A DNA stretch of 64,000 nt, from assembly GCA_025146925.1 (NCBI GenBank), contig CP102260.1, forward strand, positions 1,565,001 through 1,629,000, read 5' to 3'. This document shows positions 41,447 to 50,966 of this stretch, piece after piece. The position numbers and the translations under genes are program-made. This stretch comes from [Bacteroides] pectinophilus. GTDB lineage: Bacteria; Bacillota; Clostridia; Lachnospirales; Lachnospiraceae. The notes beneath the pieces were generated by a model. That model worked only from the letters and a program-made list of their open reading frames with translations. It was not told the origin of the DNA and did not search any database. Numbering within the stretch: the first letter of the stretch is position 1; each line of letters opens with the position of its first letter.

Positions 41447-42199
41447 CTACCACAGCGGCGGCAGTACATTATACACCCCATATCCCGCTATTCCCATAAT
41501 CGCACATATAATATATATAACCAGCAGATGTACAGGGTAGAACGCATAGAAGAAATACTTCAGGTTTATGCCTCTGTTTTTATTGTATAATGCTATAGGT
41601 ATGAATGCTAACGATGCGCTTATCTCCCACGCAAATGATACTGCTCCTGCAATAATCTGTCTCTTCTTATCAAATCTTGTCCAATACAGAATCATAATGC
41701 AGACAACTCCTATCGCAGCATAGTCCGTTCTCAGCACATATGATACATACATTCCTGCAATCATAATCAGAAATTCCAGTACAGGCTTAAGTCCAACAGA
41801 AATGCGTTCTGATTCTTCCGACATATCACATGCCCACATGCAGATAAGCCCTATAAGTAATGTAAAATACACATTCTGCGCCGATGTATCAACAATTCTG
41901 CCGCTTACAAACAGATCAAAAGGTATCTCCGATATAAGTGCAAATACAAAAAGGCGGGTGGCATATTTTTTGACATTATGCGTATGCATAAAGCCTTCCA
42001 CGAGAAGGAAGCAGAATATCGGGAATGCAAGTCTTCCGATGTATCGCATAACTGAATACACATTATATACGCCGCCCGAATATATCCCCTGCATCGTTAT
42101 TATTCTTCCGAGAATACCTGCACCGATATGGTCTGTAAGCATCGTGATTACGGCTATAATCTTGAGCGTACTTCCGCTTAATCCCTTACAATTATTCAT
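41447..42199 (-). CDS. TraX-family membrane protein
   Basis: A 250-residue polytopic protein with about seven membrane segments and the TraX family opening LKIIAVITMLTDHIG, then YIGRLAFPIFCFLLVEGF and RLFVFALISEIPFDLF. TraX acetylates F-pilin in E. coli, but chromosomal clostridial relatives are unlinked to conjugation and are probably acyltransferases of the cell surface. Its ATG at 42199 overlaps the end of the WYL gene by eight bases, so the two are translationally coupled. A GTG at 42202 is also in frame. Confidence 0.85.
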   Translation of the reverse strand: MNNCKGLSGSTLKIIAVITMLTDHIGAGILGRIITMQGIYSGGVYNVYSVMRYIGRLAFPIFCFLLVEGFMHTHNVKKYATRLFVFALISEIPFDLFVSGRIVDTSAQNVYFTLLIGLICMWACDMSEESERISVGLKPVLEFLIMIAGMYVSYVLRTDYAAIGVVCIMILYWTRFDKKRQIIAGAVSFAWEISASLAFIPIALYNKNRGINLKYFFYAFYPVHLLVIYIICAIMGIAGYGVYNVLPPLW

Positions 42200-43175
42200 C
42201 ACCGATAATTCCCTTCAGATGTTCTATATATGCATTCTTCACATCCTGCGGTGATGCAATGCGCACTCCGCTTCCAAGCCCCACAAGCCATCCGAAGAAC
42301 TGCTGGCTTACCGTAACCTTAACATGTGCTGTAAAATGCTCACCGTCATCCTTAAGCACATGCACATCCTTGCCAAAGCGGTCAATAATGACACCGATAA
42401 GAGAATTACTGCATCTAAGCGTAACATTTTTCTCAACGCCGCCAAACATTCCAAAAGTCTTTTTCCCGAACTGTGCCACATCAAAGTTGTCAAAAAGCTC
42501 CGCACCATTACGCGGTATTTCTGTAATTCTTATATCAATCATCTTGTCTACACGATAATGACGTATCTGTTCATTATCCTCGTCATATCCTACCAGATAG
42601 TAATTCTCATCATCCCACACAAGCGCCCATGGGCTTACGTTATATTTTCTTTTGTTGTGGCGCGGTTCAAGCTTTTTCTCAATCGTCCACTCGGTGTACA
42701 TGAACTTAATCGCCGAATTGGCTGCTATGGCTGTATGTATCTTATCAACATTGTAATATATACTCTCATTCATAGTCTTTGGCCTGTTATTGACATATAC
42801 CTGGCGCTGTAATTGTCCGGCCTCATAATGACTTGTCAGTCCTTCCAGCTTTTTTATCAGTTCCTGTGACTTCCTGGCTGTGATAAACTTCGATGACTGG
42901 ACAGAATCCACCAGCAGCTTAAGCTCGGCAATTTCAAACTCTCTCTTGCCAAGATAATATCCTGACGGACGCATCTTTTTATAAATGATATCCATTCCGT
43001 ACATCTGAAGGCACTCAATATCATCATACATACTTTTACGCTCGGCATTAACACCGTAACGTGCGAGTTCCTCAATAAGGCCCGGCATTGATATCGGGTG
43101 CTTCTCATCTGTCTTTTCATTAAAAATCTTGATCAGGTACAGAAGCTTCATTTTCTGATTTTGTGATTTTGGCAT
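42192..43175 (-). CDS. WYL-domain transcriptional regulator
   Basis: A 327-residue regulator with an N-terminal HTH (about residues 1-65, KHPISMPGLIEELARYGV) and a WYL domain (about 125-200, with YNVSPWALVWDDENYYLVGYD) plus a C-terminal extension. WYL proteins sense nucleic acids or small ligands. It is coupled to the TraX-like gene, which it may control. Start at 43175 (MPKSQN) follows GGAG by six bases; the ATG at 43181 abuts that site. No CRISPR or defence genes adjoin it. Confidence 0.88.
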   Translation of the reverse strand: MPKSQNQKMKLLYLIKIFNEKTDEKHPISMPGLIEELARYGVNAERKSMYDDIECLQMYGMDIIYKKMRPSGYYLGKREFEIAELKLLVDSVQSSKFITARKSQELIKKLEGLTSHYEAGQLQRQVYVNNRPKTMNESIYYNVDKIHTAIAANSAIKFMYTEWTIEKKLEPRHNKRKYNVSPWALVWDDENYYLVGYDEDNEQIRHYRVDKMIDIRITEIPRNGAELFDNFDVAQFGKKTFGMFGGVEKNVTLRCSNSLIGVIIDRFGKDVHVLKDDGEHFTAHVKVTVSQQFFGWLVGLGSGVRIASPQDVKNAYIEHLKGIIGDE

Positions 43176-43220
43176 ATGCATCTCCCATTCCGGCTTACAT
43201 TCATTATCATCCGGTTCATT

Positions 43221-43724
43221 CTAAAAGCTTTTAAGCGGATCGCTTCCGTCATCGACCGTATTCTCTATCTTCCTGATTACAACATAATATCCCGCTTTGT
43301 CATTAATTTTTACATAGGCCCTGTCGCCAGCTTTATGTCCCATGAGGGCACTTCCAAGCGGTGAATCAATACTGATGAGATTCCTGAGGGAATTGCTTCT
43401 CACAGTTGTAACAATCTTATATGTATCCTCCTCATCATCCTCCTCAAAATATACCGTAATCGTATTGTTAAGTCCGACCTCGTCATCATTGGATTCATCT
43501 GATATAACCTTTGCCGTCTTAATCATTCTTTCCAGATATCTTATTCTGCCCTCATTCTTATTCTTGTCACGCTTCGCCGCATAGTACTCAAAGTTCTCAC
43601 TAAGGTCGCCCTGCGCACGTGCATCCTTAACCGCTTCAATCGCATCCTTACGGACAACAAGCTTACGGTACTCTATCTCCTCTTCCATCTTCTTAATATC
43701 CTTGGCAGTCAGTTCATCATACAT
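43221..43724 (-). CDS. GreA/GreB-family transcription elongation factor
   Basis: A 167-residue Gre factor, which enters the RNA polymerase secondary channel and triggers cleavage of backtracked RNA. The N-terminal coiled coil has the acidic tip GDLSENFEYYAAK, with the Asp and Glu that hold the catalytic Mg ion, and the C-terminal FKBP-like domain has SIDSPLGSALMGHKAGD. The tip and C-domain favour GreA, but it is longer than usual (about 157) with an acidic insert EEDDEED, so no symbol is given. Start at 43724 follows GGAGG. Confidence 0.9.
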   Translation of the reverse strand: MYDELTAKDIKKMEEEIEYRKLVVRKDAIEAVKDARAQGDLSENFEYYAAKRDKNKNEGRIRYLERMIKTAKVISDESNDDEVGLNNTITVYFEEDDEEDTYKIVTTVRSNSLRNLISIDSPLGSALMGHKAGDRAYVKINDKAGYYVVIRKIENTVDDGSDPLKSF

Positions 43725-43766
43725 ATATCCGTCCTCCATTCCGCATACAAATCAATAACCAAAATT

Positions 43767-43792
43767 CGGACAGGCTCATCAAAGCCTGCCCG
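43767..43792 (-). terminator. Probable terminator of glgA
   Basis: On the minus strand CGGGCAGGCT and AGCCTGTCCG pair with one wobble around TTGATG, followed by AATTTTGG. Confidence 0.6.
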
Positions 43793-43824
43793 AAGCAATT
43801 AAATATAATAATCTTCAGATTCTG

Positions 43825-45261
43825 TTACATTGACTTATAAAGCTCTTCATATTCCTTAGCCGACTTGCTCCATGAGAAATCAGCCTGCATTGCACGGTCA
43901 ACAATCTTATTCCATTCGCGCTTATGACCGTAATACACACTCTTGGCATAATTGAATACTCCAAGCATCTCATGCGCATTGTAGTTAGCAAACGAGAAGC
44001 CCGTACCTGTGCCTTCATACTCATTATACGGTGCAACAGTGTCCTTAAGTCCGCCTGTCTCACGTACTATAGGCACCGTTCCGTATCTTAAGCTCATAAG
44101 CTGGCTGAGTCCGCACGGTTCAAACAGCGACGGCATAAGGAACGCATCACATGATGCATATATACGGTGTGACATCTCTTCAGAATAATAGATATTGGCA
44201 GATACTCTGTTACCATACTTCCAGTCATAATGACGGAACATATTCTCATACTTTTCTTCGCCCGTACCAAGAATTACAAACTGCACATCCTCAGCGCAGA
44301 GCTGATCCATAACGCACGCAATGAGATCAAATCCTTTCTGGTCTGTAAGTCTTGAGACAATACCCACAAGGAACTTATTCCTGTCAACTTCAAGTCCAAG
44401 ATCCTTCTGAAGTGCAACCTTATTCTTCCACTTCTCCTTGCGGAATGTAACCTGATTGTAATTAGCTGTTATTGCTGTATCCGTCTCAGGATTATACGTC
44501 TCATAATCTATGCCGTTAACAATTCCTGACAGGACATTGGAACGTGCTCTCATAAGACCGTCAAGCTTCTCACCGTAGAACGGTGTCATAATCTCCTGTG
44601 CATATGTAGAACTTACCGTAGTAACACGGTCAGCATATGTAATTCCGCCCTTGAGATAATTAGCATCACCATAAGCTTCAAGCTTGTCCGATGTAAAATA
44701 ATACTTGTCAAGTCCGGTAATATCCATTGTCTTCTTAAGATCCCACACACCCTGGAACTTAAGATTATGTATTGTAATTACAGTCTTAATATTGCTGTAA
44801 TACTCTCCGCTGTTGAATCTGTCCTTAAGATATACAGGAATAAGCCCTGTCTGCCAGTCATGGCAGTGAATGATATCCGGTTTGAACCCAATTACAGGAA
44901 TTGCAGATAAAGCCGCCTGACAGAAGAATGCAAACTTCTCAATATCTTCATGTATGTAGCTGTAAGGCTTAGGACCTCCGAAATAGAATTCATTATCTAT
45001 AAAATAGAACTTTACGCCCTGATATTCCATCATAAATACTCCAACGTACTGTGAGCGCCATGCAAGATTAATATAAAAATGATCCAGATATGTCATCTGA
45101 CTCTTATATTCTTCCTTGATGCACACATACTTAGGAAGTATAACTCTTACGTCAAACTCATCCTTATTAAAATACTTAGGCAGTGAACCGACAACATCTG
45201 CAAGTCCTCCTGTCTTGATGAATGGAACTCCTTCTGATGCAATGAACAGAATATTCTTCAT
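43825..45261 (-). CDS. glgA: Glycogen synthase (ADP-glucose)
   Basis: GT5 glycogen synthase, 478 residues, adds glucose from ADP-glucose to alpha-1,4-glucan. The ADP-glucose site KTGGLADVVGSLP is at residues 16-28, and the C-terminal GT-B half has VSRLTDQKGFDLI and the SLFEPCGLSQLMSLRYGTVPIVRETGGL region typical of the family (first part SLFEPCGLSQ). No other glg genes are near. It follows the NlpC/P60 gene by 23 bases. Confidence 0.96.
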   Translation of the reverse strand: MKNILFIASEGVPFIKTGGLADVVGSLPKYFNKDEFDVRVILPKYVCIKEEYKSQMTYLDHFYINLAWRSQYVGVFMMEYQGVKFYFIDNEFYFGGPKPYSYIHEDIEKFAFFCQAALSAIPVIGFKPDIIHCHDWQTGLIPVYLKDRFNSGEYYSNIKTVITIHNLKFQGVWDLKKTMDITGLDKYYFTSDKLEAYGDANYLKGGITYADRVTTVSSTYAQEIMTPFYGEKLDGLMRARSNVLSGIVNGIDYETYNPETDTAITANYNQVTFRKEKWKNKVALQKDLGLEVDRNKFLVGIVSRLTDQKGFDLIACVMDQLCAEDVQFVILGTGEEKYENMFRHYDWKYGNRVSANIYYSEEMSHRIYASCDAFLMPSLFEPCGLSQLMSLRYGTVPIVRETGGLKDTVAPYNEYEGTGTGFSFANYNAHEMLGVFNYAKSVYYGHKREWNKIVDRAMQADFSWSKSAKEYEELYKSM

Positions 45262-45284
45262 GTAAGTATCCCCCTGTCTTAATA

Positions 45285-46295
45285 TTACCAGTATCTCCTG
45301 ATACCTGTTATTGTCATAATATTTGCTGATGCAACCTTAACGACATCTCCCGGTACGGAAGCATGTATTATCTGGCCTCCTCCTATATATATTGCAACAT
45401 GGCCCGGATAACATATAATATCTCCCGGAAGCGCATTGGAAAGATTCGTGCCTACATTCTGACCTCCATATGCCTGTGCACCGCTTGAACGTGACAGCCC
45501 GATTCCAAACTGTCCAAATACATATGATGTATAGCCTGAACAGTCAAATCCTCCCGGTGCTGCTCCACCACTTCTGTATGGTGTTCCAAGATATTCGTAT
45601 GCCTTCCTTACTATCGCTGCGCCAACCGATGTATCACCTGTTGATACATAAGTACTCTTAACCGAAGAAGCACTTGCTGCAGCACTTCTCGCCGCAGCTG
45701 CAGCAACAGCCCTGCTTAACTGAGAATCAAAATCCTTCACCTTCTTCTCAGATTCCTGAATAGTCGTATAAAGAAGTGACTGCTTGCTGGTAAGGTCATC
45801 CTGTGATGCCTGAAGAGTCTTCTGCTCTTTTTCAAGCTGTGCCTTCTGTTCCCTTATAGATTCAGAAGTACTGACCATCTCGTCAAGCTTGCCCCTGTCG
45901 TAATCATACACCTGCTGCATATATTCAGCCTTGTTAAGGACCTGGCTCATATCCTCTGCAGTAACCAGAGTCTCAACAAGTGAAGCGCTCTGATCTTCGT
46001 ACATATACTTAATCCGCAGCTTCATGTCCCTGTACTGCTGCTTCTGAGTCTCCTCGGACTGCGCAAGCTGCTTTGAAACCTCATCTATTCTGGCTGCTGA
46101 TTCAGCCATCTGTGTCTCAAGGTCATCCATCTGCACAAGAAGATATGAAAGTTCATTCTGGAGCTGGTCAACCTCATTCTGTGCCTGCTGCTTCTTCTTG
46201 TTAAGATCTGACACATCATCTGCGAATACTGTCATGACTGTCATGCTTGTTATCAGCATAACTGCCGCTGTTGTCTTAAAAAATTTACGAAACAT
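45285..46295 (-). CDS. Secreted NlpC/P60 peptidoglycan hydrolase with coiled coil
   Basis: A 336-residue exported hydrolase. A signal peptide (residues about 1-25, ending AVFADD) is followed by a long coiled coil (about 27-190, with repeated Gln/Leu) and a C-terminal NlpC/P60 endopeptidase domain. The catalytic Cys is in GGFDCSGYTSYVF and the His in CYPGHVAIYIGGG. The coiled coil resembles PcsB/CwlO-type regulators that are switched on by FtsEX, but no ftsEX is near. AGG lies before the ATG. Confidence 0.93.
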   Translation of the reverse strand: MFRKFFKTTAAVMLITSMTVMTVFADDVSDLNKKKQQAQNEVDQLQNELSYLLVQMDDLETQMAESAARIDEVSKQLAQSEETQKQQYRDMKLRIKYMYEDQSASLVETLVTAEDMSQVLNKAEYMQQVYDYDRGKLDEMVSTSESIREQKAQLEKEQKTLQASQDDLTSKQSLLYTTIQESEKKVKDFDSQLSRAVAAAAARSAAASASSVKSTYVSTGDTSVGAAIVRKAYEYLGTPYRSGGAAPGGFDCSGYTSYVFGQFGIGLSRSSGAQAYGGQNVGTNLSNALPGDIICYPGHVAIYIGGGQIIHASVPGDVVKVASANIMTITGIRRYW

Positions 46296-46354
46296 ATTGT
46301 ATCAATTACCTCTTTAGAAACAATTTTTGCGTCTATGCGCAAATACGGAATGCA

Positions 46355-46388
46355 CAAAAAATATGTGCCGGCATGCATATTAATGCCG
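46355..46388 (-). terminator. Terminator of spo0A
   Basis: On the minus strand CGGCAT and ATGCCG pair around TAATATGC, followed after six bases by ATTTTTT. Confidence 0.55.
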
Positions 46389-46449
46389 TGAAGCCTGAAT
46401 ACATGCTTATTGGTACATTATAGTATATGTTGCGCAAATATTCAACCTT

Positions 46450-47298
46450 TCATTTTATGCCATATTCAAGCCTTAATTTATCCGATATGAGAGCAATGAA
46501 CTCGGAATTAGTCGGCTTTCCTTTTCCGGTATTTATTGTATAACCAAACATTGAATTAAGTGTGTCCGTATTGCCGCGGTTCCACGCAACTTCGATTGCA
46601 TGCCTTATTGCCCTCTCAACACGGCTTGGTGTTGTCTGGTATTTTTTGGCGATATCAGGATAGAGTATCTTGGTTATACTGTTTATGATGTCACTGTCAT
46701 TGACAGCCATTATTATTGCATCCCTCAAGTACTGATATCCCTTTATATGCGCCGGTATTCCTATGTCATGGATTATGCATGTAACATCATTTTCCATGTT
46801 GCCCGTAACTGAATATGAATCCCGCGGCCTGCCGTTGTGCTTTACGGATGGTGTACCTGATATCCGGCTCTCTCCCGATATCCCGGTATGTACAGGATGC
46901 TTTGGCGCGTTGCCGTTGACTGCCTGCCACAGGTCATGCAGCCTTCTTACAAGAGCATGATTATCAAACGGCTTCATAAGATAATAGTCCGCCCCAAGTC
47001 CGAATGCCGACTCCGTCATACTCTCGTGTCCGACAGCACTAATAATTATAAATGCCGGATGTTTTTTGAGTGAAGTATCACGGCTTACCTGTTCCATTAC
47101 CCCAAGTCCGTCCATCTTTGGCATTATCATATCAAGCAGGACTACATCCGGCTCCTTATCACGTATCATCTCAAGTGTCTGTGCACCGTTTCTCGCTGTA
47201 CCTACAAGATTAAAATCTTCGTCGTTTTCAATAATGCTGCTTAACATACATACAACCGCATCGTTATCATCCGCAACCGCAATGTTGAGATTCTTCAT
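46450..47298 (-). CDS. spo0A: Sporulation master regulator Spo0A
   Basis: Response regulator of sporulation entry, 282 residues. The receiver domain has acidic ADDND near the start and phosphoacceptor D56 in [13 protein letters not shown]. The C-terminal Spo0A-specific DNA-binding domain has [17 protein letters not shown] and [19 protein letters not shown], which are diagnostic. Start at 47298 (MKNLNIA) follows GGGGG by seven bases; the frame to 47394 lacks family similarity. It is divergent from spoIVB, with a sigma-A promoter and a 0A box between them. Confidence 0.98.
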   Translation of the reverse strand: MKNLNIAVADDNDAVVCMLSSIIENDEDFNLVGTARNGAQTLEMIRDKEPDVVLLDMIMPKMDGLGVMEQVSRDTSLKKHPAFIIISAVGHESMTESAFGLGADYYLMKPFDNHALVRRLHDLWQAVNGNAPKHPVHTGISGESRISGTPSVKHNGRPRDSYSVTGNMENDVTCIIHDIGIPAHIKGYQYLRDAIIMAVNDSDIINSITKILYPDIAKKYQTTPSRVERAIRHAIEVAWNRGNTDTLNSMFGYTINTGKGKPTNSEFIALISDKLRLEYGIK

Positions 47299-47334
47299 AA
47301 AATTTCCCCCATATCTGATTTTCTGACAACATTG

Positions 47335-47363
47335 ATTATACGTTCTCAAAATGTCTGCTGCAA
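47335..47363 (-). promoter_or_regulatory. Sigma-A promoter of spo0A
   Basis: On the minus strand TTGCAG (47358-47363), a 17-base spacer and a perfect TATAAT (47335-47340), 37 bases before the spo0A start codon. Confidence 0.7.
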
Positions 47364-47381
47364 CAAGTGTATAATGCAGTA

Positions 47382-47388
47382 TTCGACA
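47382..47388. promoter_or_regulatory. 0A box between spo0A and spoIVB
   Basis: TTCGACA on plus (TGTCGAA on minus) is a perfect core Spo0A-binding box, 19 bases upstream of the spo0A -35. It could serve autoregulation of spo0A, or control of spoIVB. Confidence 0.6.
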
Positions 47389-47475
47389 AAACAATTTCCT
47401 TTATGTTGTGACATATTGCCAGTTTTTTTAACGCATTGCAGGCACATAATAACACCAAAAGGAGGTTATATTGTC

Positions 47476-48783
47476 ATGCATAATTCATCTTCACGCCTGC
47501 ATAGAAGCAGGCATTTACTATACAAAGTATTATTTATACTGACAGCCGCCATTTCAGTATATGCTGCCGCATTCACATTATCCGCATCAGTGTCAGACAG
47601 ACTTCCTGCGACTATATGCCTGCGTGAAAACGAAAGCAAGACAATAGATTTTGACATCCCCATGACAGCCAGCATGGAGATAATGCAGAGTTCATCTGTC
47701 AGCAATGTATCTGTCCGGAATGTAAAAGCAGTTAATTTTCATGAACCGGTGTCATTTATTGCCGGTGAGGCCGGTGAATACCACATTAACGTCAAATTGA
47801 TGGGACTATTTAATATTAAGACCGTCCATGTTAATGTCCTGTCAAAAAGCTCTCTTATTCCATGTGGTTTCCCTGTTGGAATATATCTTAAGACCGACGG
47901 AGTACTCATCGCGGGCACAACAGAATTCACAGACATTAATGGTCAGACTGTCATGCCATGTGCCGGTCTTGTAAAAACCGGCGATTATATAGTAAGTGTG
48001 AACGATTCAGCCATAACTTCAAAATCAGAATTCATGAGCTGCGTTAATTTATGTAACGGTTCTCCTCTTGTTCTCGGAATAAGGCGCAGTTCGCCTGCAG
48101 GCACAGATACCGTATACGTTCAGATTACACCGCAAAAAGATACCAAAGGGGAATATAAGACAGGAATATGGGTAAAAGACGATTCGCAGGGAATAGGCAC
48201 CCTGACCTATATAGCACCGGACAGCAGCTTTGGTGCACTCGGGCATCCGATAAGTGACACCGACTCCGGCTGCATGCTTGCAATCAGAAGCGGTGCGCTG
48301 TACAATGCAAGGATTCTGTCCATTGCAAAGGGGCAGCGTGGTAAACCCGGGGAATTCATCGGTTCAATTAATTACAACGAATCAAACCGTATAGGAAACA
48401 TTACAGATAACCGCAATAATGGCATATATGGATTTATCGACAGTTCAGATACACTTATATCTCAATACGGATTAAAACAGATGGACATAAGCTTCAAGGA
48501 AGATATAGAAAAAGGAGAAGCATTCATACAGACATTTGTATCCGGCAGATGCGAATTATACAGAATAAGCATTGATGATATCAGTTATAATGACAGCAGC
48601 AACCGTAACATAACATTCAGTGTTACAGACAAAAACCTTCTTGATATTACCAACGGAATTGTGCAGGGAATGAGCGGCTCGCCAATTATCCAGAACGACC
48701 GGATAATCGGCGCCGTCACTCATGTGTTTGTAGACGATTCTACATGCGGATATGGAATATTTATTGAAAATATGCTTAACTGA
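47476..48783 (+). CDS. spoIVB: SpoIVB sporulation serine peptidase
   Basis: The S55 signalling protease made in the forespore, which triggers pro-sigma-K processing. 435 residues, with an N-terminal membrane segment (about 14-36), a PDZ domain (about 170-235, with GLVKTGDYIVSVNDSAI) and the SpoIVB peptidase domain. The active His is H257 in GALGHPISD and the Ser lies in GMSGSP (398-403). Start at 47476 follows AAGGAGG by ten bases; the frame back to 47332 runs through the promoter region. It is on plus, convergent with recN, whereas in Bacillus recN-spoIVB-spo0A are co-oriented. Confidence 0.95.
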   Translation: MHNSSSRLHRSRHLLYKVLFILTAAISVYAAAFTLSASVSDRLPATICLRENESKTIDFDIPMTASMEIMQSSSVSNVSVRNVKAVNFHEPVSFIAGEAGEYHINVKLMGLFNIKTVHVNVLSKSSLIPCGFPVGIYLKTDGVLIAGTTEFTDINGQTVMPCAGLVKTGDYIVSVNDSAITSKSEFMSCVNLCNGSPLVLGIRRSSPAGTDTVYVQITPQKDTKGEYKTGIWVKDDSQGIGTLTYIAPDSSFGALGHPISDTDSGCMLAIRSGALYNARILSIAKGQRGKPGEFIGSINYNESNRIGNITDNRNNGIYGFIDSSDTLISQYGLKQMDISFKEDIEKGEAFIQTFVSGRCELYRISIDDISYNDSSNRNITFSVTDKNLLDITNGIVQGMSGSPIIQNDRIIGAVTHVFVDDSTCGYGIFIENMLN

Positions 48784-48800
48784 AGCAGCCGGCACTGCTA

Positions 48801-50474
48801 TCAGCGGTGCACGGCACTCCGCATCTCACTTGCATTAGCCATGACAGCTTCAGTAAGTTCACTTCCGCCCAGAAGCCTTGCAAGTTCGCACACGCTTTCC
48901 TGTTCGTTAAGCCTCTTTATTGTTGTTGTAGTTCTGTTATCGGAAGCGGACTTTTCAATCATAAAATGTGTATCCGCCATAGCTGCAATCTGTGGAAGAT
49001 GCGTAATACAGATTACCTGGTGCGACGCTGCAATGGAATGCATCTTAACAGCTACCATCTGTGCAGTACGCCCGCTTATTCCGGTATCAATCTCATCAAA
49101 TATAAGACTGTCAATATCATCTTTTTCTGCCAGTGCAGACTTAATTGCAAGCATGATTCTTGACATCTCGCCGCCGGATGCAATCTTTGCGAGCGGCTTG
49201 AGGTCTTCACCCGGATTAGTTGCTATCATAAAGCAGATAGAATCATATCCGTTGGCTGTAACCGATGATCTTCTTGTGAATACAGCTTTAAACCTGCTGT
49301 CAAGGAAATTAAGTTCCTTAAGTGCAAGCGCTATGTCCGATTCAAGTCCCAAGGCAGCCTTTTTCCTGCACTCACTGAGACTTCCGCACATCTCATTCAG
49401 TATTACAAGTACTCTGTCAAGTTCAGACTTAAGTTCAGACTTTCTCTCATCAAAGTTCTCATACTCATCAAGCTTTCTTCTGCATTCTTTGCCGTAAGAA
49501 TTAACTTTTTCAATTGTATTACCATACTTCATCTTAAGTCCGTTAATAAGGTCAAGGCGTTCCCGCGTCTCCTCATACACAGCTTCGTCAAAATCAAGAC
49601 TGTCCATGTAAGATGTAAGATCCCTGCCGAAATCCTGTGTAAGCGAGTCAATCTCTGCAAGCAGCGTATGCAGGCCTGATGCTTTCCCATCAAGTGCCGC
49701 AACCGTCTCCATGCATCTTAAGCTCCGTCCGATGAGCGTTCCTGCCGTATCTTCTTCGCCTTCGTTCATCATCGTATTAATACCTGCAAGCTCACCCATT
49801 ATCTTCTGGAAATTACTCATTCTTCTGAATGTGCTCTCAAGCTCTTCATCTTCTCCCGGCTTAAGTGCGGCATCTTCAATCTCCTGCACTTCATGAGCAA
49901 GGAAAGCCGTCTCACGGTTTCTCGCTTCATCATCAATATCAAACTCAGCATATGCTTTTCTGAGTCTGTCATACTCTGCATATGCCGAAGCAAGCTCTGC
50001 CTTAATCCTGCGCGCATCATCATCAAGGAACCTGTCAACAAGCTCAAGATGTCTCTCTTCGTCAAGCAGTGACTGATGTTCATGCTGCCCGTGAATATCA
50101 ATGAGCAGCGATGCCATTTTCCTTACAAATGCAGCAGTGACCGTAACCCCATTGACCTTGATAACGCTTCTTGACGGCATTATCCTGCGTGATATTATGA
50201 CATCACCTCCGTCACAGTCTTCAACTCCCAGCTCCTTAAGGCACTTTAACCTGTTATCATCATCAACGTGAAATGTAAGCTCTGCGAGTGCATACTCCGC
50301 CCCCTTACGGATTATGTCAGCAGATACTTTGCCTCCGAGTGCAGCATTGACCGACCCTATAATAATTGATTTACCTGCACCGGTCTCTCCCGTAAGGATA
50401 GTAAGTCCTCCGGTAAGATCAATGTCAGCTTCCTCGATAAGTGCCATATTGCGGACATGAAGATTGACCAGCAT
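48801..50474 (-). CDS. recN: DNA repair protein RecN
   Basis: SMC-like ATPase that gathers broken DNA ends, 557 residues. Walker A GETGAGKS (29-36), a short coiled coil (about 155-370), signature LAKIASGGEMSRIMLAIKSAL and Walker B LIFDEIDTGISGRTAQ. GGGGGG lies before the ATG. It follows argR by ten bases. Confidence 0.97.
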   Translation of the reverse strand: MLVNLHVRNMALIEEADIDLTGGLTILTGETGAGKSIIIGSVNAALGGKVSADIIRKGAEYALAELTFHVDDDNRLKCLKELGVEDCDGGDVIISRRIMPSRSVIKVNGVTVTAAFVRKMASLLIDIHGQHEHQSLLDEERHLELVDRFLDDDARRIKAELASAYAEYDRLRKAYAEFDIDDEARNRETAFLAHEVQEIEDAALKPGEDEELESTFRRMSNFQKIMGELAGINTMMNEGEEDTAGTLIGRSLRCMETVAALDGKASGLHTLLAEIDSLTQDFGRDLTSYMDSLDFDEAVYEETRERLDLINGLKMKYGNTIEKVNSYGKECRRKLDEYENFDERKSELKSELDRVLVILNEMCGSLSECRKKAALGLESDIALALKELNFLDSRFKAVFTRRSSVTANGYDSICFMIATNPGEDLKPLAKIASGGEMSRIMLAIKSALAEKDDIDSLIFDEIDTGISGRTAQMVAVKMHSIAASHQVICITHLPQIAAMADTHFMIEKSASDNRTTTTIKRLNEQESVCELARLLGGSELTEAVMANASEMRSAVHR

Positions 50475-50484
50475 TGAATCCCCC

Positions 50485-50937
50485 CTATCTTTGTATTATG
50501 CGTTTTAACTTGTCCATTACTTTGAAAGTATCATCAACAGTGCGGATTGCACACATGATAGTATCGTCTCCGGCGATACATCCTACGATCTCGTTCCAGT
50601 CCATTGCATCAAGTGCTGCCGCTACAGCCATTGCCATTCCTGAAACAGTCTTTATGACAAGGATATTCTGGGCCATGTCCATTGAGACAAAGCCCTCCTT
50701 AAGAACACGAATGAATTTGTCATTCTTCTGAACGTCAGTTATCGGTGAAGCACTGTATCTTTGCTTTTCACCGTCACTTCCAACCTTGAACAGACGTAAC
50801 TCCCTTATATCACGTGAAACCGTCGCCTGCGTAACACTGAATCCTGCAAGCTCAAGTTCTTTTGCAAGCTCTTCCTGTGTACATACAGGCTTATTGCGTA
50901 TTATCTCAAGAATCTTCTGGTGTCTCTCTGACTTCAT
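50485..50937 (-). CDS. argR: Arginine repressor ArgR
   Basis: ArgR/AhrC, 150 residues, binds ARG boxes when arginine is bound. The N-terminal winged helix has CTQEELAKELELAGFSVTQATVSRDIRELRL-type features (the motif TQATVSRDI is clear), and the C-terminal hexamerisation and arginine domain has GCIAGDDTIMCAIRTVDD. Start at 50937 follows GGAGA; a TTG at 50949 is in frame. Its place between nadK and recN is standard in Firmicutes. Confidence 0.95.
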   Translation of the reverse strand: MKSERHQKILEIIRNKPVCTQEELAKELELAGFSVTQATVSRDIRELRLFKVGSDGEKQRYSASPITDVQKNDKFIRVLKEGFVSMDMAQNILVIKTVSGMAMAVAAALDAMDWNEIVGCIAGDDTIMCAIRTVDDTFKVMDKLKRIIQR

Positions 50938-50966
50938 TACACTCTCCAAATCTATAACATATATAA

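Noticed and set aside
41160-41453. Open frame of 97 codons on minus
   Set aside because: It runs through the tRNA-Leu gene, its terminator and promoter; no protein-like features.
41447-42199. Conjugation gene (TraX) as a mark of a mobile element
   Set aside because: No relaxase, coupling protein, pilus, integrase or repeat ends nearby; TraX-like proteins are common on clostridial chromosomes.
42192-43175. WYL regulator as part of a CRISPR or phage-defence island
   Set aside because: No cas, BREX, restriction or toxin-antitoxin genes in the window.
47376-47402. Sigma-H promoter for spo0A (AAAGGAAAT with GAAT)
   Set aside because: The two elements are only nine bases apart on minus, about five too few for sigma-H.
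47332-47475. N-terminal extension of SpoIVB
   Set aside because: The frame is open, but it crosses the spo0A promoter and 0A box, and AAGGAGG precedes the ATG at 47476.
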